NCBI GenBank assembly: GCA_947254465.1
Contig: CAMYEU010000043.1
Span: 1-10,350, forward strand
Origin: an uncultured Gemella sp.
Lineage (GTDB): Bacteria > Bacillota > Bacilli > Staphylococcales > Gemellaceae
DNA: 10,350 bases
Direction: 5' to 3'
In this document: positions 1 to 6,606 of the stretch, piece after piece
How positions within the stretch are numbered: the first letter of the stretch is position 1
Layout: each line of letters opens with the position of its first letter
The notes under the pieces: generated by a model
Told to the model about the DNA's origin: nothing
Database searches by the model: none
The model's input: only the letters and a program-made list of their open reading frames with translations
Program-made: the position numbers and the translations under genes

Positions 1-1017
1 TTCGATAGTTTACTATCTTTCAATAAATTAGGAATTTTGAAAAAAATTGTAGCAAGCTCTTCTAATGAAGTACTAAAAGAATCTGTGTCGCTAAGAAAAA
101 GTGTCGGATTAGCAGGTGTCCTAGGAGGTTTAGGAAATCTAGTAGGACAAGTTGGTGTAGTATTACTAACAGGAATACTAGCGCTAAAAAATATTGTTGG
201 TTTTGGATCTATTTTAACGGTAGAATCACTAACATCTACGATTTTTAATTCTGTAGGAAATATTATGAATATTACAGTAGAGTTGAATATCGTAGTACCA
301 ATCTTTGAAAAATTTGAGAAATTTAAAGAAGAGGCTAAGATAATTAGTGATCAAGATACTAGTAAAAAATTATTAAATGATGAAATTGAGACTATAGAAT
401 TAGAAGATGTTTCTTATAAATATGAAGAGAAAAGTGTATTAAAAAACATTTCGTATCCATTTAATAAACATGGAAAATACGCTATTGTCGGAGAAAGTGG
501 TAGCGGGAAATCTACATTATTAAAATTATTGACTGGAAGAATAGAAAATTACGAAGGTGCAATTAAATTTAATGGAGAAGAACTAGGGGGGCTTAATAAG
601 CATAGCTTGTATGATAAGATGCTATATATTCCACAAGAGCCTTATATTTTTACAGAAAGTTTAAGATTCAATATAACGCTAGGTGATGAATATGCTGATG
701 AGAAAGTTAAAGCTACCTTAGAAAGTGTAGGACTAGGCGAGTTTTTAGCAAGCCTTGAGGATGGTTTAGATACAGAACTTGTAGAAGGCGGTAAGAATTT
801 ATCAGGTGGTCAAAAACAAAGAATTGCTTTAACTCGTGGAATTATTAGAGAGAAAAAAGTAGTACTGTTAGATGAGATAACTTCTAATTTAGACAAGGAT
901 AATGCAGAAAAAATAGAAGAACTTCTATTAACTAATCCAGAATTAACAGTAATTCTAATAACGCACAGACTAGATAATAACTCTGAACAAAGATTCACAG
1001 ATGTATTGAGACTATAA
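1..1017 (+). CDS. ABC exporter half-transporter (membrane + ATPase), 5' end outside window
   Basis: This reading frame is open from base 1, so the gene begins upstream of the window; the TTG at base 37 is an internal codon, not a start. 338 codons are visible. Codons 1-40 are the end of a cytoplasmic loop, about 46-62 and 67-90 are the last two membrane segments, and the ATPase domain runs from about 120. The ATPase has a Walker A (GESGSGKST, codons 164-172), Q-loop Gln212, signature LSGGQ (267-271), Walker B ending Asp291-Glu292 and H-loop His322, so it should hydrolyse ATP. The layout and many positions match the protein at 4453-6024, which suggests that about 185 codons are missing on the left. 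Such proteins work as membrane dimers that export peptides, lipids or drugs; the substrate is not evident. The gene ends before a terminator at 1076, so it is not cotranscribed with bceAB. Confidence 0.9.
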   Translation, partial: FDSLLSFNKLGILKKIVASSSNEVLKESVSLRKSVGLAGVLGGLGNLVGQVGVVLLTGILALKNIVGFGSILTVESLTSTIFNSVGNIMNITVELNIVVPIFEKFEKFKEEAKIISDQDTSKKLLNDEIETIELEDVSYKYEEKSVLKNISYPFNKHGKYAIVGESGSGKSTLLKLLTGRIENYEGAIKFNGEELGGLNKHSLYDKMLYIPQEPYIFTESLRFNITLGDEYADEKVKATLESVGLGEFLASLEDGLDTELVEGGKNLSGGQKQRIALTRGIIREKKVVLLDEITSNLDKDNAEKIEELLLTNPELTVILITHRLDNNSEQRFTDVLRL

Positions 1018-1075
1018 TTTCCTAGGAAATAAAGTAGAACTACTTCTTTGAAATCAAATAAAAAGTAATAAATAT

Positions 1076-1112
1076 CCCAATCTTACAAAAGTGTAAGGTT
1101 GGGAGCTTTTTT
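1076..1112 (+). terminator. Rho-independent terminator of the first ABC exporter gene
   Basis: A 12-bp stem (1076-1087 pairing with 1092-1103, one T-G wobble) closes a 4-base loop and is followed by six T at 1107-1112. It lies 59 bases after the stop codon at 1017 and separates that gene from bceA. Confidence 0.88.
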
Positions 1113-1166
1113 GTAAGGAAAATCGATAGAATCTGTAAGAAAAGTAAGGTAGAATATAAATATAAA
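1112..1166 (+). promoter_or_regulatory. Probable bceAB promoter region with direct repeats
   Basis: Between the terminator and bceA lie -10-like boxes TAGAAT (1150-1155) and TATAAA (1155-1160 or 1161-1166), but no good -35 box at the right distance. Two direct copies of TGTAAG, each followed by A-rich sequence, sit at 1112-1117 and 1134-1139, starting 22 bp apart, or two helical turns. A weak -35 with upstream direct repeats is the usual look of a promoter activated by an OmpR-type response regulator, the class that controls BceAB transporters. The boxes are seen; the regulator is inferred. Confidence 0.4.
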
Positions 1167-1224
1167 CAACGAGGAAGTTGTAGAAAAGTTCGAACTAGGA
1201 AGATAAGATAAAATAAAAAGAATT

Positions 1225-1230
1225 CAGGAG
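1225..1230 (+). promoter_or_regulatory. Ribosome binding site that sets the bceA start
   Basis: CAGGAG at 1225-1230 is 8 bases before the ATG at 1239. The in-frame GTG at 1230 overlaps this site and cannot use it, so the ATG is the better start. Confidence 0.75.
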
Positions 1231-1238
1231 TGATAAAA

Positions 1239-1991
1239 ATGTTATTAGAAGTCAACAATGTAAGAAAAGTTTATACGACAAGATTAAGTACTCAAAGTAC
1301 AGAAGCGTTAAAAAATGTAAATTTCGCAGTAGATAATGGTGAATACGTAGCAATCATGGGTGAGAGCGGAAGTGGTAAAACTACTTTATTAAATATTATC
1401 GCAACATTTGATAAAGCAACGTCAGGGAATGTGAATTTAAACAATTTAGATTTAAGCAAGCTGAAAGATAAAGATTTAGCGAATTTCCGCCGTGACAATC
1501 TAGGATTCGTCTTCCAAGATTTCAACCTACTTGATAATTTTTCTATAAAAGATAATATTTTATTACCTTTAGTACTTGCTAATAAAAAATATAAAGATAT
1601 GGAAAAAAGATTAGAGAAAGTAACTAAACCTTTAGGAATTGATAAATTAATCAATAAGTTTCCATATGAAGTATCTGGTGGTCAACGTCAAAGGGTTGCG
1701 GTAGCTCGTGCGATTATTACAAATCCAGCACTTATCTTAGCGGATGAACCTACAGGAGCACTTGATTCAAAATCAACAGATCAACTATTAGAAGTATTTG
1801 AAAAACTAAATAATGCGGGACAAACAATAATTATGGTTACTCACTCTGTGAAAACAGCAGCTCGTGCTAAACGTGTATTATTTATTAAAGACGGGGTAGT
1901 TTTCCACGAACTTAGAAAAGGAAATGCGACTACGAGTGAGATGTTCCAAAAAATTAATGATACGTTAACTTTAATGCAGGCAGGTGAGTAA
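1239..1991 (+). CDS. bceA: BceA-type ABC transporter ATP-binding protein
   Basis: This 250-residue cytoplasmic ATPase powers the BceB permease next to it. It has Walker A GESGSGKT (41-48), Q-loop Gln93 in a VFQDFNLLD context typical of the LolD/MacB/BceA group, signature VSGGQ (145-149), Walker B ending Asp169-Glu170, the EPTGALDSK D-loop, and His202. The C-terminal stretch with FIKDGVVFHEL and a short helical tail fits BceA/YxdL proteins rather than LolD. BceAB transporters remove bacitracin, lantibiotics or other cell-wall-active peptides from their lipid targets and signal drug flux to a BceS-type kinase. The start is ATG at 1239 because it is correctly spaced from CAGGAG; an upstream GTG at 1230 would add three residues. 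One base separates its stop from the bceB start, so the two are cotranscribed. The peptide specificity cannot be read from the sequence. Confidence 0.93.
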   Translation: MLLEVNNVRKVYTTRLSTQSTEALKNVNFAVDNGEYVAIMGESGSGKTTLLNIIATFDKATSGNVNLNNLDLSKLKDKDLANFRRDNLGFVFQDFNLLDNFSIKDNILLPLVLANKKYKDMEKRLEKVTKPLGIDKLINKFPYEVSGGQRQRVAVARAIITNPALILADEPTGALDSKSTDQLLEVFEKLNNAGQTIIMVTHSVKTAARAKRVLFIKDGVVFHELRKGNATTSEMFQKINDTLTLMQAGE

Positions 1992-1992
1992 G

Positions 1993-4017
1993 ATGAGCTT
2001 CTTTTATAGCAAATTTGCTTTAAACAACCTTGTAAAAAATAAAAAATTTATAATACCTTATGTGTTATCAGCAATTTTTACAATAATGTCATTTTACATA
2101 CTATCATCTCTAGCCTTTGGAGATAATTTAGACAAACTTCCAAATGGTATCGATGCGACAAAACAGGTATTAAGTTTGGGGATAATTGTAATAGCGATTT
2201 TTTCTATAATATTCTTATTTTACACTTATAGTTTTTTAGTAAAACGCAGGGTGAAAGAATTTGGATTGTATTCTGTTTTAGGTATGACGAAAAAACAAAT
2301 AGCGAAAATTCTAGTGTTAGAAACAATTTTTATCGCTGTAACTACAATAGTGTTAGGAATTGGATTAGGAATAATTTTTGATAAACTTATGTTGTTAGTA
2401 TTATTGAAATTATTCTCAGCGGGAGTTAGCTTTGGGTTCAGTATAACACCGATAGCTATAGTTTTTTCAGTATTATTATTTGGAGGAATCTTCTTCTTAT
2501 TATTACTTTATACAGTTCTTAAAATAGCTAGACTTAAAATTGTAGCCTTATTAAAAGATGAGAACAAAGGTGAAAAAGAACCAAAATCTAGATGGATTCT
2601 AGCGATAATCGGCTTAGCATTAATCGGTTATGGATATTACACAGCACAAACTGTACAAAATCCTATAAAAGCATTAACAGTATTTTTCTTCGCGGTAGTT
2701 GCGGTAATTATTGGTACATATTTAGTGTTCATGGCAGTAAGTATTACAGTACTAAAAATCATGAAAAACAATAAAAATTTCTACTATAAACCTAAAAACT
2801 TCATCAGCGTTTCTGGTTTGTTATACAGAATGAAAAGAAATGCAGTGGGATTAGCGAATATCTGTATATTATCTACTATGGTTCTTGTAACTATGGGATC
2901 AACATCGGCATTATATGCAGGTATGGAAAAATCTTATAATGAAAGATTCCCAAGACAATTAATGGTCGCAGGTTATCATTCTACTAGTGATAAACTAAAA
3001 GAAATCGAAAATAATGTAAAAGTAGCAGCTAAAGAAGCGGGAACTGAAGTACAAGATCTAGTATCATACAATTCATTACCTATGGTAGGAAGATTAGTTG
3101 AAGATAAATTTAATTTTGAAGCTAATCTAGGGATTGATTTAGCTAATGTAAAAATGATAGTTGTTTTACAACTGAAAGATTATAATAAATTTGCCAATAA
3201 AAATAAAACATTAGAAAATAATGAGATTTTCTTACATGTTGATAAAAAAGGCGAATATAATCACCAAACTATTTCTTTAAATGGAATTGAATATAAAGTT
3301 AAAGAAAAATTAGCAGAGTTCCCAGGAACAATTGGTTCAGATTCAGCGAATATTATGGATACTTACTACGTTGTTGTAAAAGATGATAAAGAAGTGGAAA
3401 AAATAGCTACACAATTAGCTGCGAGAATGGACGAACTTAGTAAACAAAATCCAGATAGTAGAGGAATAAGCATAGCAACAGGGGCACCTACAGTTCAAAA
3501 CTACATTGCATTCAATATTAAAGATACAGATAGAGAAGCTAAGGTAATTGAAAGTTTCAAAAAATTAGAAAAAGGAGAGAGTGTATCAATAGAAGGTAAA
3601 GAAGAAAATAAAATTACATTCAGAGGAGTCTTCGCATCATTCCTATTCATCGGGGTGTTCATAAGCTTTATCTTCGTAATAAGCCAAGTGGTAATCATGT
3701 ACTACAAACAAATCTCAGAAGGATATGAAGACAAAGGAAACTTTGAAATTATGAGAAAAGTAGGTATTACAGATAAACAGATTAAACAATCAATCAGATC
3801 ACAAGTACTGTTAATCTTCTTCTCACCGCTAATTATAGCGACATTACACACGATAGTAGCATATCCATTTATTGAGAAAATCTTAAGATTATTCTTAATA
3901 ACAGATAGTAGCATATTCTTACAAGCACTCGCTGTGACAATCGTAGTCTTCGCAATCTTCTACCTAATAGTTTATGCAATAACATCAAAAATTTACTATA
4001 GAATTATAAAAGAATAG
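1993..4017 (+). CDS. bceB: BceB-type ABC transporter permease (FtsX family)
   Basis: This 674-residue membrane protein has the distinctive BceB plan. About seven membrane segments (near 19-41, 59-81, 109-130, 152-176, 201-217, 229-255, 287-309) are followed by an extracellular domain of about 230 residues (310-540), then three more segments (545-570, 603-625, 641-664). FtsX-type cytoplasmic loops are visible after segment 2 (KEFGLYSVLGMTKKQI, near 88-103) and after segment 8 (GNFEIMRKVGITDKQI, near 582-597). The large external domain is where BceB proteins recognise the peptide-lipid complex, and it is the part least conserved between paralogues. ATG 1993 follows AGGTGAG at 1982-1988 inside the end of bceA; a GTG at 1984 overlapping the bceA stop is possible but badly placed for that site. 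No kinase or response regulator gene adjoins the pair, so its regulators, if any, lie elsewhere. Confidence 0.93.
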   Translation: MSFFYSKFALNNLVKNKKFIIPYVLSAIFTIMSFYILSSLAFGDNLDKLPNGIDATKQVLSLGIIVIAIFSIIFLFYTYSFLVKRRVKEFGLYSVLGMTKKQIAKILVLETIFIAVTTIVLGIGLGIIFDKLMLLVLLKLFSAGVSFGFSITPIAIVFSVLLFGGIFFLLLLYTVLKIARLKIVALLKDENKGEKEPKSRWILAIIGLALIGYGYYTAQTVQNPIKALTVFFFAVVAVIIGTYLVFMAVSITVLKIMKNNKNFYYKPKNFISVSGLLYRMKRNAVGLANICILSTMVLVTMGSTSALYAGMEKSYNERFPRQLMVAGYHSTSDKLKEIENNVKVAAKEAGTEVQDLVSYNSLPMVGRLVEDKFNFEANLGIDLANVKMIVVLQLKDYNKFANKNKTLENNEIFLHVDKKGEYNHQTISLNGIEYKVKEKLAEFPGTIGSDSANIMDTYYVVVKDDKEVEKIATQLAARMDELSKQNPDSRGISIATGAPTVQNYIAFNIKDTDREAKVIESFKKLEKGESVSIEGKEENKITFRGVFASFLFIGVFISFIFVISQVVIMYYKQISEGYEDKGNFEIMRKVGITDKQIKQSIRSQVLLIFFSPLIIATLHTIVAYPFIEKILRLFLITDSSIFLQALAVTIVVFAIFYLIVYAITSKIYYRIIKE

Positions 4018-4025
4018 ACAAAAAT

Positions 4026-4060
4026 AAACTCCAGAGGAAATTCTGGAGTTTTTTCGTTTT
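4026..4060 (+). terminator. Rho-independent terminator of bceAB
   Basis: A perfect 10-bp stem (4026-4035 with 4042-4051) has a 6-base loop and is followed by a T-rich tail, TTTCGTTTT. It starts 8 bases after the bceB stop. Confidence 0.92.
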
Positions 4061-4072
4061 ATTTGCATTTGG

Positions 4073-4258
4073 ACTTTTGGGAGTGACTCAAAAATCGTGA
4101 TTTCGGAGAAATCGATTTTGTCGAGTCACCCCCGCACAGTTTATTAGATATCTAAAAAGCTTTTCTTAAGCGATTTTAGATATCAATAAACCACTGCGTC
4201 TATGAGTTCTTATATACACTTTGTTAAAATTAAGGTCTTCTGGCTCACTCCCAAAAGT
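4073..4258. repeat. 186-bp non-coding element with terminal inverted repeats and internal hairpins (MITE-like)
   Basis: The ends are 14-bp perfect inverted repeats, ACTTTTGGGAGTGA at 4073-4086 and its complement at 4245-4258. Inside are two long imperfect hairpins. The first is 4083-4104 against 4108-4129, with GTGACTC/GAGTCAC at its base and GATTTC/GAAATC around a 3-base loop. The second is 4139-4158 against 4174-4191, with GTTTATT/AATAAAC and GATATCTAAAA/TTTTAGATATC. No reading frame of useful length is present, and no clear target-site duplication flanks it. The design recalls the structured intergenic repeats of staphylococci, which also begin GGGAGTG, but that comparison is from memory. 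It sits between the bceB terminator and the promoter of the next gene. Copy number in the genome cannot be judged from one window. Confidence 0.7.
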
Positions 4259-4352
4259 ACGTTTGAGAAGCTATTTTAGAGTTAAAATAAAAGTTATTTT
4301 AATAAAAATCTGAAAATTAGAAAATAAAATGTGACAATTTTCATGAATTGTA

Positions 4353-4381
4353 TTGATTATCTTTGGTATCTCTGATAAAAT
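4353..4381 (+). promoter_or_regulatory. Sigma-A-type promoter with extended -10 for the second ABC exporter
   Basis: TTGATT (4353-4358), a 17-base spacer and TAAAAT (4376-4381) make a good vegetative promoter. The TG at 4373-4374 gives an extended -10. Transcription would start near 4388, leaving a leader of about 65 bases. That leader contains two direct copies of AGAATGTA (4409-4416, 4427-4434) and a 7-bp inverted repeat TTTACAT/ATGTAAA (4381-4387, 4412-4418). Confidence 0.6.
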
Positions 4382-4438
4382 TTACATAATAAATATACTT
4401 TTAAAGTCAGAATGTAAACAGATTTTAGAATGTAGTGT

Positions 4439-4446
4439 AAGGGGTG
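4439..4446 (+). promoter_or_regulatory. Ribosome binding site that moves the exporter start to GTG 4453
   Basis: AAGGGGTG at 4439-4446 lies 6 bases before GTG 4453. The earlier in-frame GTG at 4444 is part of the site itself, so it is unlikely to be the start. Confidence 0.7.
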
Positions 4447-4452
4447 AAGAGT

Positions 4453-6024
4453 GTGTTTAAGTTAATATTTAAACAAAAATATAGTATATTAGTATTTATT
4501 ATTACGGTATTATGCGCAGCAGCACAGGTTGCGACGTCTTATGGATTTAGCTTAATTATCCAGGCTACGGTAGATAAAAATTTAAGATTCATGGTTTCGG
4601 CGACTATTGCGGTTATGTTGATATATGTTGCTTTAAATACATTGGGATATTTCAGAGCGATATACGTTGAAAAATTGATTCAAAATGTTTCTACAAGTCT
4701 TAGAAAAACAGCAATTGCGGATTTTAAGAAAAAGTTAGTCTATAATGAGAAGCATAATAATGGATCAGAATGTATAGCTTTAAATACTACTGATATCCAG
4801 CAGTTTGAACAATATGCTGCTAATTGTTTATTTGCAATTTACAGTATATCTTTAGTTGTTATCTCAACAGTTGCGTTACTTAAGGTGAATATTACGTTAT
4901 TTATTATTTCACTTGCATTGTCTTTATTAATGATGGTTCTACCTAAGTATTTCAACAAAGCGATAAAAACAACGACAAAAGACATTTCAAAAGCCACAGA
5001 AGATTTCAACAAGGATTTAGAGAATGCACTGGCTAGTTCAGAAATGCTAAATAATTTTTCTGCGTTGAATTTATTAGATAGAATTGTAAATGTGGGTTCA
5101 AAAAATATAAAAAATGCGAAAGTTAATAGAAAAAAATCTATTATGACTTTACAAGGATTAAACGTGACATTAAATGCAGGTAACCAAATTGCATTGATTT
5201 TCATAGCGGGATATTTTGCATATAAAGGATATATTGAATTTGCGATGATATTTGCGATATCTGGTTATACAGGGGAGTTCTTTGGAGGTTTAACAAAAGT
5301 AATCGAATTATATCCGAATTTCGCTTCTGCAAATGAATTATTGAGTAAGTATCCAGAAATTAAAGAAGAGCAAAGTTTACAAAAAGTAGAAAAATTAGAT
5401 AAGGCGATTGTAGTTTCTAATGTTAAATATAACTATCCAGATAAAACGGTAGAATTTCCTAATTTAACTTTCGAGAAAAACAAGAAGTATTTAATAAAAG
5501 GTAAAAGTGGTAGTGGTAAATCAACATTAATAAATATTTTAAATGGTGATTTGAAAAACTATGAAGGTAGTGTAGAATGGGATAATAGAGAATTAAAACA
5601 ATTCGATATTAAATCGGCGATTTCTACGATGAATCAAAAAGTGCAGTTATTAAACTTATCGATCAAAGATAATATTATTTTAAACAAAGAATATAACGAT
5701 AAGTTGTTTAGAGAAGTTCTTGAAAATTGTAAGTTAATCGATGTAATTGATAATTTAGAAGAAAAAGAAAATACAATACTAGACAATAAAAATTTAGCTT
5801 TATCAGGCGGGCAACTGCAAAGATTAGGGTTAGCAAGAAGTTTATATCATAAAAAAGATGTATTCATAATCGATGAAGGTACGGCGAATCTAGACAGCAA
5901 GTTAGCAGATGATATTGAGGAAATAATATTAAAAGACAAAGATTCTACAGTTATTATGATAACTCATAGAAATAGTGAAAAAATCGAAAACTTAGCAGAT
6001 AAAGTGATAACACTAGGTAGCTAG
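4453..6024 (+). CDS. ABC exporter half-transporter (membrane + ATPase), paralogue of the first gene
   Basis: This 523-residue protein has six predicted membrane segments (about 10-35, 47-66, 124-142, 147-165, 243-260, 263-283) followed by an ATPase domain from about 315. Walker A is GKSGSGKST (350-358), with Q-loop Gln395, signature LSGGQ (450-454), Walker B ending Asp474-Glu475 and His505, so all catalytic elements are present. It ends right after the last ATPase strand and lacks the C-terminal extension of many exporters, and is therefore shorter than the usual 570-600 residues. The partial gene at 1-1017 ends in the same abrupt way and aligns through the last membrane segments and the ATPase. 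The two may form a heterodimer or be duplicate homodimers. The gene stands alone between its own promoter and terminator. Substrate is unknown; peptide or drug export is the family expectation. GTG 4453 is preferred to GTG 4444 because of the ribosome binding site. Confidence 0.9.
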   Translation: MFKLIFKQKYSILVFIITVLCAAAQVATSYGFSLIIQATVDKNLRFMVSATIAVMLIYVALNTLGYFRAIYVEKLIQNVSTSLRKTAIADFKKKLVYNEKHNNGSECIALNTTDIQQFEQYAANCLFAIYSISLVVISTVALLKVNITLFIISLALSLLMMVLPKYFNKAIKTTTKDISKATEDFNKDLENALASSEMLNNFSALNLLDRIVNVGSKNIKNAKVNRKKSIMTLQGLNVTLNAGNQIALIFIAGYFAYKGYIEFAMIFAISGYTGEFFGGLTKVIELYPNFASANELLSKYPEIKEEQSLQKVEKLDKAIVVSNVKYNYPDKTVEFPNLTFEKNKKYLIKGKSGSGKSTLINILNGDLKNYEGSVEWDNRELKQFDIKSAISTMNQKVQLLNLSIKDNIILNKEYNDKLFREVLENCKLIDVIDNLEEKENTILDNKNLALSGGQLQRLGLARSLYHKKDVFIIDEGTANLDSKLADDIEEIILKDKDSTVIMITHRNSEKIENLADKVITLGS

Positions 6025-6035
6025 ATGATTAAATA

Positions 6036-6076
6036 AGAGAGAAGGTAAGATTAAAAAATCTTGAACCTTCTTTTTT
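6036..6076 (+). terminator. Rho-independent terminator of the second ABC exporter
   Basis: The hairpin pairs 6040-6046 with 6065-6071 and 6047-6052 with 6057-6062, with a 2-base bulge, and can extend outward through A/G-T pairs. The right arm runs into six T (6071-6076). It begins 12 bases after the stop codon. Confidence 0.85.
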
Positions 6077-6138
6077 ATTGTCCAGGTATGGACTTTTATT
6101 CTCACAAAATGGAAGATGTAAGAACAAAAGTAATAAAA

Positions 6139-6184
6139 AAAGAGCGATAAAGGATTGATATTTTAAAATATTTTCTCGCTTTTT
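6139..6184. terminator. Second, possibly bidirectional terminator-like hairpin
   Basis: A 9-bp stem (6139-6147 with 6176-6184, one G-T wobble) has GCGA/TCGC at its core and encloses a 14-bp perfect palindrome, ATATTTTAAAATAT (6158-6171). T-rich tracts follow the stem on both strands. No gene lies between it and the preceding terminator, so it is either a backup terminator or the end of an unrecognised transcript. Confidence 0.5.
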
Positions 6185-6285
6185 CTTTGAAGATATGATG
6201 TCATAGATATTATAGAAAGAGAAAGAAATAAATGTGAGAAAATTATTGTAAGAAGCATTAAAAGAAGAATTTAGTATGTGAATAT

Positions 6286-6335
6286 AAAGACAGCAATTCA
6301 GAAAAACAGCAAAACTGAGTTGTTGTCTTTTTCTA
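6286..6335 (+). terminator. Third terminator-like hairpin, with no gene in front of it
   Basis: A 16-bp uninterrupted stem (6286-6301 with 6315-6330, two G-T wobbles) has a 13-base A-rich loop and ends in TTTTTC. A weak promoter-like pair, TTGAAG (6187-6192) and TATTAT (6208-6213), lies about 75 bases upstream with a short 15-base spacer. Together they could mark a small RNA of roughly 115 bases. The hairpin is clear; the RNA gene is inference. Confidence 0.55.
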
Positions 6336-6554
6336 TTGGACACGCAACGCAGAAAGCTGCAAGGAGATGTCCGTTCGAGATAAACAATCAGAAAAGAAGC
6401 ATTATAGCATTTGTCCTCCTCAAGAGAACAATGATGTAAAAAATATAAATAACAAGGAATAATCCTAAAATTCTATTTCCCGAACATTCTCAATATTTTT
6501 TGAACATTTTCGTAACAATAAACTTTAAAGCTATCTTTTAATTTATCTATATAG
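6336..6554. other. Non-coding stretch with a GC-richer hairpin
   Basis: No supported gene lies in this stretch. Bases 6338-6372 form a compact hairpin: GGACA (6338-6342) pairs with TGTCC (6368-6372) and GCAG (6349-6352) with CTGC (6357-6360), leaving an asymmetric internal loop with purine-rich AAGGAGA on one side. This patch is visibly richer in G+C than its surroundings. The rest, from about 6440 on, is plain A+T-rich sequence leading to the promoter of the next operon. Confidence 0.5.
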
Positions 6555-6574
6555 TATAATAAAAAAGGTATAAT
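6555..6574 (+). promoter_or_regulatory. Promoter region of the CydDC-like operon
   Basis: Two perfect TATAAT -10 boxes occur, at 6555-6560 and 6569-6574. Neither has a recognisable -35 box at 16-18 bases. Transcription from either would start roughly 150 bases before the ATG at 6724 and would run into or over the operator at 6575-6589. Confidence 0.5.
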
Positions 6575-6589
6575 TGATAATTAATATCA
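6575..6589. promoter_or_regulatory. Fur-family operator (7-1-7 box)
   Basis: TGATAATTAATATCA matches the Bacillus-type Fur box TGATAATNATTATCA at 13 of the 14 defined positions. Flanking T and A extend the inverted repeat by one pair on each side (6574-6590). It directly follows the second -10 box, where a bound repressor would block transcription. It fits Fur better than PerR (TTATAAT) or Zur. The match is seen; iron control of the operon is inferred. Confidence 0.6.
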
Positions 6590-6606
6590 ATATAGGTGAC
6601 TAGAAC

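Noticed and set aside
37..1017. TTG at base 37 as the start of the first gene
   Set aside because: The frame is open to base 1 and the residues before it continue the membrane-domain loop, so the gene starts outside the window.
1292..1654. Minus-strand open frame of 120 codons inside bceA
   Set aside because: It is a shadow of the bceA coding frame with no start signals and no recognisable domain.
4073..4258. CRISPR array or tRNA cluster for the hairpin-rich element
   Set aside because: There is one pair of end repeats and two different hairpins, with no regular repeat-spacer pattern and no tRNA cloverleaf or CCA features.
4839..5204. Minus-strand open frame of 121 codons inside the second exporter
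   Set aside because: It is antisense to a membrane-domain coding region with clear protein homology on the plus strand and has no supporting signals.
6029..6343. Minus-strand frame of about 104 codons
   Set aside because: It runs through three terminator hairpins, has a low-complexity Phe/Leu/Ser/Lys composition typical of translated A+T-rich spacer, and resembles no family I know.
6278..6439. Plus-strand frame of 53 codons starting with GTG
   Set aside because: It begins inside a terminator stem region, has no proper ribosome binding site, and its composition looks like translated RNA structure. It is only marginally possible as a remnant.
6367..6462. Plus-strand frame of 31 codons starting ATG after AAGGAG
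   Set aside because: The AAGGAG touches the ATG with no spacer, the product is a short charged peptide of no known family, and the bases belong to the hairpin at 6338-6372.
6575..6589. PerR or Zur box
   Set aside because: The half sites read TGATAAT and ATATCA, nearer to Fur than to PerR's TTATAAT or the Zur consensus, although Fur-family boxes overlap and only binding data would settle it.
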